From contig QPMI01000627.1 of NCBI GenBank assembly GCA_004431415.1, positions 124,001 to 188,000 of the forward strand: 64,000 nt of DNA, given 5' to 3'. Below, piece by piece: positions 22,401 to 34,400 of this stretch. The stretch's first letter is position 1, and every line of letters starts with the position of its first letter. The translations under genes were made by a program, and so were the position numbers. The DNA comes from Cyanophora paradoxa (Eukaryota; Glaucocystophyceae; Cyanophorales; Cyanophoraceae). A model generated the notes under the pieces. The model was not told the DNA's origin. It searched no databases and worked only from the letters and a program-made list of their open reading frames with translations.

Positions 22401-25400
22401 CGCCGCGCGGGCTCTGTACCGGTGAGCTCTGAGGAATACGGAGCTAAGGCCTGATATCCTAGACTAATTTAAATGCAGCCGTAGCTAATTAGCTAAGGAG
22501 GAGGACTAATTTCAATGCAGCCGTACAGGCTCGTAAATTGCACAGCGGCGAATTCGAGCCCGAGGCACCGGGCGGGAGGGCGGGAGGGGGGGCGGGCGGG
22601 CACTGCACCGGTGAGGGAGAGGGGTACGCGGACGGGGGTGGCGGCGCCGCGGAAGACGCGCCCGGGGGCGCTCGTGGAGGCCAGGCCCCGCGCCGCCGCC
22701 TCGGGCACCTGTGGGGCGGAGCAAGCTCAAGCTCAAGCTTAAGCTCAAGGCAAGCTTAAGTAATCAAGCTTAAGACTGCTTAAGACTGACAGGCCCCGCG
22801 CCGCCGCCTCGGGCACCTGCGCGCGGGGCGGAGCAAGCTCAATGCGAGCATGCAATTGCAAAAATTAAACATCTATTCGAATTCAACGTTTGCAAATTAA
22901 GTAGCCTCGGTAGGAGTTGTGTCCATGTTTTGAAGCTCGATAAAAGACTTCGAGATAAAAGTCTAAGATCTAGAGCAGCCATCGAGACCGTCGCGCGCCA
23001 GGTTCGAATTCCAAGTTTTGATGCAACCGCAATGTACCCTAATTATTCAATATGGCGAGCTCGTGCGCGGACCTCGATGGAGTAGGGGATGGAGACGGCA
23101 AAGGCGAGCCGGGAGGTCAGGCGGATCGTCGCGTTCAGGTCCTGCGCGGAAGCACATCAAGTTCAGTGATCGGGCAACAGAAGCGCATGCGGGATTAGAG
23201 CGCATGTACCTGCGTCGAGACCAGGCGGCACTGTGCGCAGGTCCACTCGACCCTGCGCAGGCGCAGGCGCAGGCGCGCCCCGGCGCCTCAGAACCGCTGT
23301 GGATATACAGAAGCCAACCGCCAAGGGCAAGCAGGCAGGCACACAGGCAGGGGCGGCCGGTTAGCGACTAGCTAGTTAACTAGTTTTTGGTGGATAGCTA
23401 TAGGACTCCGGGAGCAAGGAAGGGGCGCCTTATTTATATTCGCGCACAGGCAGGAGCGGCTGGCGTCGGCGGGGGCGCTGGAGACGGACTGGGCGCCCGC
23501 AAAGCCGGCGACCAGGACGCTCACGTCGGGCGATGCGCCCGTCACCTGCAAAGGCGAAAAAGCGGGCGGACAAGTTAGATGAGCAACTCATGTCATGCCC
23601 GCGATGACGTTGGCGATCGCGAAGCTTAAGCCATCGATCTCGAGCTCATGCATCGATATCATGGATTGGCTTATAATTAGAGGGCCCGTCGGCCGTTGAA
23701 GGCCGTTATTAAAGTTGGGGACCGATTTCTTAGCTTCTTGCGGCCGGTCGTGGCCTTCAATTGAAATCGAAGGCCTAAGGACTTCGACGTTAACGGACTT
23801 CGCCGTTCGATTAATATTGGAGGCTCTAGGCGTTCGATTTGGAGGGCGCACCGTGCAAGGCCCGCGGTAGCCGCGGAAGGTGGCGGCGACGCGGACGGGC
23901 CCGGCGATGGAGCCGACGGAGGGGGAGGCTCCCGGCGAGAGGGACTGGATGAGCACGTAGTTCGCCGCGGCCTGGGACCGCCGGCCGGCGCAACCGCGAG
24001 GGAGTCAGGGCCACAGCGAAACAATATTTATCAATCATCAGAATGCATTTGCGTTCTCGATCTCGTCTAGATCTGGATTTAGATCGTTCAGATTTGTGTA
24101 AGAAGCCTTCGACTCGCAGACGCTTTAATTCCGACTCGCAATGACGTCGACCTCATCATTGGCGCCGCCCCGCCCGGCCCGGCTCGCGAACGACGGACGC
24201 ACGTACTGGGCGACGACGAAGGCGACGGCGACGACCCCGAGGGAGGCGCCGAGCAGCGTGAAGAAGGACCCCGAGATCCGCCTCTGCCGGTCCTCTGCGC
24301 GCGAACGACGTCGACCGGCCTTGGTCAGCTTCGAATTCTATTCTGTAGCTGAGGGCGAATTCTAATGCTTCTAATGCTTCCAACGTTTCTAATGTTTCTA
24401 TTATTAAGGGCCGGGCCGTTTTCTGTTTCTGTTTTTAGCCGAGGGCGCATTCTAATGTTTCGGACCTTCCTTGTACAGGAGGTGGACCTTCAGCACCTGC
24501 GGACACTCTTATTAGATCTACATCGCAATCACATAAGATCTTGTTATTAGATCGCATTACTCTTCTTATTAGATCTAAATCACAATCACATAAGATCTTG
24601 TTATTAGATCGCATTACTCTTGTTATTAGATCTACATCAAAATCACATAAGACCGCGCTCGAATATAAGGGCACTCTTGTTATTAGATCGCATTCACATA
24701 AGACCACACTCGATTAGAAGAGGGGGCGCGCCGTGCGGAACCGATCTAGCCTAGATCTAGATTCAACTCTGTTCAGATTAGGCCACACTCGATTTAGATT
24801 TAGATTAGATCACGCTCGGTTAGGTTAGATATAAGGTCATGATCGAACTCGAACAAATAAACAAATAAACGGGCCTAGATCAATATATAAATAAATCTAA
24901 GATCACATGGAAGACATAATAGAAAGGGCGCGCCCTGCGGAACCTGGCCTTGCGCTGCTCCCGGTCGCCCGGGAGAAGCCGGAGGTACACGAAGAAGCCG
25001 AGCCCGATCACCGTCATCGCGCTGACCATCGCAACTGCGGGAGGGCGCGCGCGCACGATCCGAGCCATAAGATATCAGATATCAGGTACATGTATATCGG
25101 CATTTGCATGCTAGCGCTCTCGAATGCCGTGTAATTGTTGATCATCGAGTTTTATCGCGCACCCGAAATGAGCATGAAAATCCAGTAAAGACGCTTGTTA
25201 ATCGACTCCTCGGTCTCCACTTTCTGCGCGCACCCCATCCCGGATTGGCTTAAAGAACGAAGCGAGCACGGTCTGTGATGAATACTATAACGTATTATAT
25301 ACAAAACTTCCGCTCGAAGATGGCGTTGATTTATGAAAGTGATCAGCACTAAGTCACTTCGGAAAGGATTCTGGGCGCACCGTCGACGTGACCGTGCCGC

Positions 25401-28400
25401 TGTTCGTCCCGGCGCTGTTGCTGTACTGCGAGACGGTCACGTTGTCCGCCTCCGAGAAGGCGGCCGCCAACCGGCGGGACGCCTCGGAGAGCAGCCGCCG
25501 CCGGCCGCCGCTGTCTCCGGATCCACCGCTGCAGGCGAATCGCATCATAATCAGCTGATTCTCGAGTCTCCTGGACCCAACGTTTTGAATTCTCGATCGT
25601 TGAAGAGAGACACGGGGCAGATTTAGGAGGCAGAAAACTTCAAGGCTTGGAGTATATACGTAGGCACAACTTATAATCACTGGCGGTTCGCCACTCTCAC
25701 CTCGCCCTGATGGCTTCCACCTCGGGAGACCGCAGAAAAGAGCCGTCGAGGGGCTGGCTGGCGGCGACGGGGCAGAGCTCCGTCTCGGCGCAGGGCGCGC
25801 ACTCGGCCGCCCCCTCCGAGGCGGCGAAGTACCCTGCGCCGCAGGGGCGGCACCCGCCCGCCGCCATCGTTCCGTCGCGGAAAGTGCTGCGATTTCGAGT
25901 TGGGGGTCGCTAGAATTCGAGATCTAGAGGCGCGCGATCGTGAGAGTATCTTAGACCGCGGCCGTTCATTGTCCGATTCCTCATATGTATCAAGCGTGAA
26001 GTGAAAGCGAATTAATATAAGAACAACGGACCCGGCCGGGCACGCGACGCATGTGTCGCCAGGTTCGTTCGGAACGAAGCCGGCCGGGCAGGGCTGCCGG
26101 GAGCGAGCTCAGGCGGGCCAGGGCGGGGCGGGGCTCGCGGTGGGCTGGGCAGGGTCCGCACGGTGCACTGGAGGGAGCCAGGGGGACTGGCCCAGTTGGG
26201 AGGGCACGCCTGCGCGCGCACGCACGGGAACCGGGCGTCAGCAAAGCGGAGCCCGGAAGCTAAGCTCGCAGGGCAAAAGGAGCTCCGCAAGCAAGCAAGC
26301 AAGCGCGCCTCGCAGATCGATGACGTCACGTTCAGGAAGGTCCCTGATGCGTCGCGTCGCGTCACGGTAAAGAAAGGGGGACGGGAGTTGAAGGCGGACC
26401 CGAGGGGCAGGGGATGCAGCGCAGGCGGAGGGGGTCGGCTATCTGCCCGGGGGCGTCCACGTCCCCTGCGGCCGCCCCGCACGGCGAGCACTCCGCCAGC
26501 CCTTAAGAGGCACAAGCAATTCCCGGTCAGCTAACAAGCTTAAGTGAAGTAAAGCTAATTATATAAATAAGAACAGTCCCTAGTAAAGTAAAGCTAATTG
26601 TATAAGAAGAGTCCCACCGCGGAACGAGGCGACCGCGCGTACTATAAAGATACTATAAAAGTACTATACTATAAGTACTATAAAGTAAATCTAATAATTG
26701 TATAAGAAGAAGAGTCCCACCGCGGAACGAGGCGACCGCGCGGGGCGGGCACGGGCTGCACTTGCCGGCGACGGGGACCGTCCCCGCCTCGCACGCTGCC
26801 GGCCGCAGCGGTCTCGTTACTTTAGAAGCGCAGGCCCGGGGGGCGAGGCGAGGGGTCTGGCAAGCGCACGCGAGCACTCGGTGCGGTCGCCCCTCGGGAC
26901 CGTGCCGCTCGGGCTGCGCGCAGGCGGGACGGGCGCGGGCGACAGGCCCCGCTGTCAGAGCGAACGCTGGCAGCGGGCCGCTTGGCGGCCGCGGGGTGTG
27001 CCGCTTGATTTCATTTTATTAAAGGTCCGGCAAGCTCAAGCTTAACGCTTGTCAAGGCCCGTCATTGTGATTGGGGCGTTTTTGGCGCAGTGCGCTGGGG
27101 CGTGCGTACGCACCAGGGCGTGCATTTGGCCGAGCCGTACTCGTTGGTGAAGAGGCCGGCGCCGCAGGGCGCGCACCCCGCCCCCGTGGAGTTGGCGCCC
27201 CCGCCCCCGCGGTACGTTCCCTGAATTTAAAGATTGCGGATTAGTACGTAGTTGCAATTGAGCTCAAGGATTGAAGGGTTTCCTGTCGGATTGCGGAATC
27301 CGACAGGGAATCCGTTAACTTAAGATCTCGGATTAGTGCAAAGTTAAGGACTAGCGGCTCGCAGAACTAGTCAAGGATCCTGTCGTGTTGCAGAATGCAG
27401 AACTTCGCACCGGGAAGCAGGGGATGCACGACTTGCGGCTCGAGTCGGCGAAGTAACCCTCGGGACACTCCCGGCAGCCGCCGCCGGCGCCCGGGGCGTC
27501 CGAGTATGTGTTCGGCTCGCACTGCGGACATTGAAGCTTAAGCTTTCAAGGCGAAGCTAAGATGGAGGATGGAAGCTTGAGCTTAATTATAAGCGACAGG
27601 AGGACACAGGTTTGTATTCTATTCTATTCTATAAATCGATAAGAAGCTTGGAGGAAGCTTGGAGGCATGTTTATATAGAAGCTTGTTATATAGAGGAGGC
27701 ATGCCTAGGCTTGGAGGAAGCTTGGAGGCATGCCTAGGCTTCAAGCTTGGAAGCTTGGAGGCATGATTTCGCGCACTGGGACGCAGGCCGCCGTCCCGTT
27801 GGGCATGTAGTACCCCGGCTCGCACTTGACGCACGAGGCGGCGTCGTCGGAGGGGTACGAGCCGAGGGGGCAGGCGCCGCACGCGCCGGCGACGCCCCCC
27901 GCGCTGTACGTCCCCTGCGCTCAGATCAAATCAGATCAGATATGAGATATCAGATCAGATCAGATCTGAGCGCGGACGAACGGACCGGGCGGCAGGCGAT
28001 GCAGGAGGCCTGGCCCGGAAGCTGGTACGTGCCCGGCGGGCACGCCTCGCACCTCTCGCGGTCCCCGCTCGGGATCGACCCGGCGGGGCTGCCTCTTGTT
28101 TGTTAGAGGGAGCGTTAGAGGGAGGGAAGCAGGGCGCTAGTGCACGTAAATAGACTAAAACTGACTGGATAAATAGACTAAAATCGACTGGATACTAGTG
28201 CTCTAAGAAGACCAAAGCAGGGCGCCAGTGCACGCACCAGGGGATGCACTCGGTCGAGTTGGCCACTGAAGCGAATGCAAAGTGAGCAGAATTCGAAGGC
28301 CGCTCGAACAGAGAGGAGGGCTTGCAATTGCGAGATGAAACGTGAAATAAAACGCCGCTAGCGCGGAATCGTCGTGAAATTAAACGCCGCCCTTAAGCGC

Positions 28401-31400
28401 CTCGCCTTAAAACGTCTTCTTCTTCTAGATCTTCCTCCTCACCGAGTCAGAGAACGCACGGGGGGCGTGGAGGATGCCGGGGCAGGGGACGCAGGCGGCG
28501 TCCCCCGCGCCGCGCGCCGTGCCCTTCGCGCACGGACGGCACTCGTCCTGCGCCTGCGCGATCTCAGCACACCGCTCTTGAAAGAAAGGAAGGGCGCGCT
28601 TAAATTATTAGCTTTTCCAGCCCGCCGCTCTAATTAACTAGCGCTTTTCCAGCCCGCCGCTCTACTTAGCTTTTCCAGCCCGCCGCCCTTGAATTGAAGG
28701 AGGGGCGGGCGATCGCGAACCTTTGTCGCGGCGCTGCCGGCGGGGCACGCGGCGCAGGCGCCGAGGGCGCCCTCGGCCGAGACCTCGCCGGGGGGGCAGC
28801 CCGAGCAGAGGGCGGCGCCGGGGTACGCGAGGAAGGTCCCGGCCCGGCACCTCTGCGATCGATCGCAATCGGTAGACCATTCAGAATCGATATAGTTAAT
28901 TAGAAGCTTAAAAGCATGAAAAAGACATATGGAATGGGGTGCACCTTGCACTCGCCCGTCCACCTCGAGGTCTCCGTGTACTGCGAAATCAAATTAAATA
29001 AATATTGGGGATGGACCGGGGCCTGACCGGGGATGGACCGGGGCCTGGCCCCCGGGGAATAAATAAATTCGCATGGATATCGATAAGCAGATGGATTCAA
29101 GATGCGGTTCGCAGTTAGGGCCGCGCGCGGGTTCTCAACTCTAGGTTTGGAAGTCCGATCTCCGCCTTCTCAGCGACGCACCTCGTTGGGGGCGCACGGG
29201 ACGCACAGCCCGCCTTCGACGCCCCGCGTGTTCTGAGGGCACTCTGCGCGATCCGCCGCGGATCAAATCTCGGCGATCTCGAGGGAGAGCGAGCGGGAGC
29301 TGCGAAGTGGGACCCGGCCGCCACAGCTCACCGGTGCACGAGCCGGCCCCGGCCTCCGAGCGCGTGCCGAGGGGGCAGGGCGTGCACGCCGTGGATCCCG
29401 CCTCGGCGAACGTGCCCTGCAATTGCAAGCGACGTTGAATACAATGGCACGCGCACGCGTACCGAGTTTCGAGCGGCGCCGCACGCACCGCGGGGCACGT
29501 CGCCGCCTCGACGACGCCGAGCAGGCCGCCCTGGCTGGAGTAGGTCCCTGAAAAAGCCGGCGAGCGCCGTAAATAATAAGCCGGCAAGGTTAAGCAAGGT
29601 TAATTATAAGCAATGTTAAGCAATAGTAAGCCGGCAACCAAGCAAGCAGGCACGACCACACAAATCTTCTTCTTAGATCCCTCCTTAGATAGGAGCACAC
29701 GCATGCAAGCTGCAATTGCAAGCAAGCACGACCCTACAAATCTTCTTCTTATAATTAGCTATAGCGCACCGGCGGGGAGGGGCGCGCAGTCGGTCGCGGA
29801 GGGGACGAGGAGCGAGGCGGGGTCGAAGGCCGTCCCCGCGGGGCAGTCGACCCGCACCTTCAGAACCATCGCACTGCGGAAGGTTCGAAGTTCCATCAGC
29901 TATGTCGGCGGCATATATTACATCCGGCTTGTCTCAGCTTATCAACGCGCTATCGCATTATACTGGGCATCATATATAATGAGCGTCTCCTTTGGGCGTG
30001 GCGCACGGCTGGCGGCTCCAGAAGACGAGGAAGGGGGCTTCCGCGAAGGGGATGGAGGGGTCGTCCTCAAACATGGCCCCGCTGCAGCCGGGAGCCCGAG
30101 TGAGCGGCACGAACAGCGAACGGTTCAGGAAGGAGTGACGGTCTATGCGCAATGCAATTTACAAGCCCATAGCTTATAGATATTACATTTGTAATCTAGA
30201 TTACAAGTCTAGATCGGTATTCGGCGCACCTGGAGAAGTCTTCGACGACGGACCCGCCGAGGATGCCGCCGGGCAGCGTCGAGATCACCGCGACGGCCGG
30301 GCCCATGCCCGCCGCCTCGTCCGCCCCGCTCACCTGGAGGAGGAATTTACACACTAAAGGAACGCGATAAATCGAACAACGGAGAACAACTCTCGGAGGC
30401 CCAGGGACGGTATCAGTTAATATCGATTTCGCCCGCACCTTGATGAGCTCGGCCGAGGGCCCGCGGTAGCTCCGGCGCTTCATGCGAAGGTTGGTGTCGT
30501 AGGCGATCGGCGAGGACCCTGCGCGACGTAAACGACATCGCTAATCAGAAGGAGGCGCGAAATATTCCTAGCTAGGCCCCGCGCACTCCCGAATTCTCTG
30601 AAGTACGCGGCTACTAAGGAACTAAGTGGTATAAGGAAAAATCTAATAAGACATTACATGATTCTAACATTGAAATCACGCGGACGCACCCCCGAACTCT
30701 CTGAAGTACGTGTTCCCCTTCGTGTGGCGCTCCCGCACCACATACAGGACTCCATCCTGCGCGCCCATTTAATTTCCATCACGTCATAACTTCTTTAGCT
30801 TCTTGCATCTAAGATCTTATCGAAATCGACATCACTATGATCGAATATTGGAGACGCGCACGTATCAGCTTCCGCCTCATCATCTAGCTTCCGTCTTACG
30901 ACTGTAACTCTCTCTTTTTGATTCTAATCGACATCGAAATCACTATGATCGAATGTTAAAGATGCATGCGCACCTTGTACACGGCCGCGGGGAGGCTGTA
31001 CCACTCCTCGGGAGAGGGCCGCCAGCCCGCGGGCAGGAGCCGCAGCCGGCCGGTCTCCGCTCCACCCTAATAAAAACGCGTTATATTAACGTTGGTCATT
31101 GCCGAAATCCACTCCGATATATAGCGATCGATATCGAGTGCGGGGCCCGGGGATATCTAATCTAAACGCGTTGTTATATCTCATCTAACTAGCGATCGCG
31201 TTGTTATATCTAATCTAACTAACGATCGATTGCGGGGCCCGGGGACGCCGCACCATCGCGGTTTGCAGGGCGCTCGGCTTGGCGAACCGAACCACCTCGT
31301 CGGCCGTCACGTAGAACCCGTGTCTGCGCCCCTCGACCCACCGCCCCGACAGCGCCTGATCATGAGCAGCATCAGCAAGCGTTGTGGGCCGGGCGTACAG

Positions 31401-34400
31401 CGATCGTGAGCGAGACGTAGAGAAATCGCATGCATGTGCGCACCCCAACGTCGGGCGCGGCGATTCCGGGGCGCTCGTTCTGCACGAGCCACAAGTGCTT
31501 CCAATCCACGAAATCGCTGAAGAGGGGTCAGAGGGAGGGCAAGCGTCGAGAGAGCGCGCGCGCACTGGCGGATTACGCGCGGCGGCCCGAGGGCCGCGGC
31601 CGCGGGGAGGCAGCGCCACTCGGAGGCGGCGGCGTCCCACGCGCAGCCGCGGGTCGGGTCCCTCCCCTCCACGCCTCCCACGTACATCCTCGAGGTCGAG
31701 GTGAAGCCCTTATAATAATTACGGAATCGAAGGCGGCAGTTAGTAAATACTGTAGTACAAAGGCCGTCATGATCAGGACGGACCATGTCGTTGATGTACG
31801 TCATCTCTCCCATGCCTCCGCCGCCGCCGCCGATATCAATGATTTCAATGACCTCGCCCGGGCCGGGAAGGTCGATGGGGCCCGGGGCGGGAAGGCCCGG
31901 ATCGATGGGATTGAGGGCGTCGCCGGCCTCGGCGGGCGAGGTCGCCGCGGGCCGCTCCGTCACGATGCTACCCCCTTCGCAGTTGTCGCTGTTCCAGCGG
32001 CACTCGGGCGACCGGTCGACGCCCCACGGCGCCTCAGCCGTCTGGTTCGGCCCGTCCACCCTCCACGAGTAAATCACGGTCGCGAAGGCTGCATGGCGGA
32101 GCAGCGGAACGAGTCGGAAATGCGCGGATCTGATGCATGAATTCGAAGCGGCAGAGATCTGATCTTGAACGCACCGATGGTTCCCGGGCAGATGAGGCGC
32201 GAGCTTTCGACGAATGCCGCCTGCGTGGGAATGCGTCAAGCTCTCGCATCAATTTCGCTTTTTAAATTTGAGAGACTACGATGCACGCGGGGCGAATCCC
32301 CAATTGCAATCCCTTTAGCTGAAAGAATTGAATAGCTTGAGATAATCATGATTCAATATCGATGAGCCTCGAGCTCACCTCGGGACACTGGCCGAAAGAG
32401 GTGGTAGCACACTGGTCGAGTTCACTTGAAGCGCTCCTGTTGCCCGAGTGCTCCGGAAAGAGGGGTACGCGGAGGATGGCGCGCGCCGTGAGAGTACCCC
32501 CCGGCTCCATGATGGGATCAAGCTCGACGGCAACGACGACAGAGGCGGGGGGGTAAGACTCCGCGCTCGGCGTCTGGACTCTGCACCCTGTCACGCCGGA
32601 AGGGAAAATGCGATTCCCGATGGAGTCGGCGCGGTAGATTCCCCTCGCGGAAGCGCTGTACACCGGGAGCCCGAGTGCAGCCGGCTCGACGGGTACAGGC
32701 AGGTCGATGCCGCCCGAGACTCGGCAGAGGCGCAGGCGGGATATGATCTCAAGCTAAGGGGGGTGGTTAACTGTAGGTGGGGATGAGAGGGCGGGGTACA
32801 CATTATTACCGATGGATTCCTGAGGAAGGATGCGAACTTAAACATGCCCCGGCCCCAAGTCGCGAAGGTCTAGTCGAGCAGCTCGAATTAGTCGACGAAG
32901 AGAGAAGAAATAATAGGAAATCAATCGCAAAAAGCAAGTTCAAGGGAACTCTGAAAGCAGGGACGCGACTCGCCTGCGTATCATACAGGAACCAGCTGGC
33001 GGGTTCACTCAGCGTTAGGCGCGCACGTGCACAGAGTAATTGGAAGGGGCGCGGAACAAAGCGAAAGCGCAAGGGCGCACCTTGTGTCGTCGTTCACTGA
33101 GGTAGACTGCATCTGCACCCCCGGATCCAGGTCGACATCGTCGTACGCGTCCTGTTCGCTCCGAACCGGATATCGATTGAGCAACTCGAGTCGACGTGAC
33201 GCGGAGGTCGTGAAATATATATACACACACCGCGAATGCGGGGCAGCCGGCGGGGCCGGTGTCGAGGGGGTACAGGCTGCGGGCCGCCCGCTCCCCCACG
33301 AGGCCTGTCGAAGCGGACCGCGCCACCGTGTACCCCAGCGACTCCGCCTGCGCACGCGCCGCAATCGCGATCGCGGCGGATCGGGGTGAGAGAGAGTCTC
33401 GGGCTCAACTCTCGTAAGTTTGTATCTAAATATTAATCTTATTTTTTTTTGGTGAATTACCGGCCACAGCCTCTAGTCTACTCCAGCACTGTGGGGGCGT
33501 GTACAGGCAAGGTGGGGCATGATCGATCGGAATTATGTGGAACGGGCGGGATTTGAAGGCGTGATTCTCATCGCAGGGCGATTCGAACACGGAAGGCATG
33601 CATCGGAAAGCGTGTATGATAACCACACCGCTATGAGCGGGGGCTAAAGGTTAGCAGCGCTAGCGCTTTCTAGTAGATAACTTCAATGTAATGCCATGAT
33701 GGGGGCGGATCGGGGTGAGAGCTCGATCGCGAGTGCGAAGTTTAAGGCTACAATCCGCGTCTCAGGCTCAACTTTCGTAATTTCGTATTTAGATCTTAAA
33801 GGTCATAATTCGTAGCGCTACTTCTTTCTAGTAGAGAACTTAAATTGTAATGGGGCTCGATCGCGAGTGCAAAGGTTGCAATAGTCATCCGCGTCTCAGG
33901 CTCAACTTTCACAATTATGTAAGTTCGTATCTAGATCTAAAAGGTTAGCAGCGCTAGCGCTTGCTAGTGGGGGGCGGGGGGCGCGGGGGGGGGGGGGGGG
34001 GGGGGATCCGGAGGGGCGGGGTACGGGAGCGCACGTGGAGCATGTGGGCGCGGAGTTGGCCCCCAGTGAACGATTCGAGAAAAAGCGTCCCGAACAGGCC
34101 CAGAAAGCCCAAACTGCCCACCGGAAATTACAGCATTAATCATAGAGCTCCAGAGGAGGCGCGCGAATCGTGGAGGGGGGTACACGCACTCTTCGCTCGC
34201 AACGTCGGCGGCGTACGAGGCACGGACGCGGACCTCCCGCTCGAATCGAGCGCGGTACCTGAGATCCCGCTACATATTTAGAGCGCGCAAAGATATATAA
34301 CTACAAGCTAACAAGTGGAAAATTTAGATAACTACAAGCGATAAAGAAGAGGCACCAGCGGAAATCGTGTGAGAAGGAGCGGGCCCAGCGGGCAAAGGCG

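Noticed and set aside
33560-33640. tRNA-like stretch on the minus strand (D-arm-like GTGT...ACAC, acceptor-like CTCAT/ATGAG, GTTCGAATC)
   Set aside because: The anticodon stem and T stem do not pair, and spacing to the acceptor is wrong. At best it is a tRNA-derived relic, so no tRNA gene is called.
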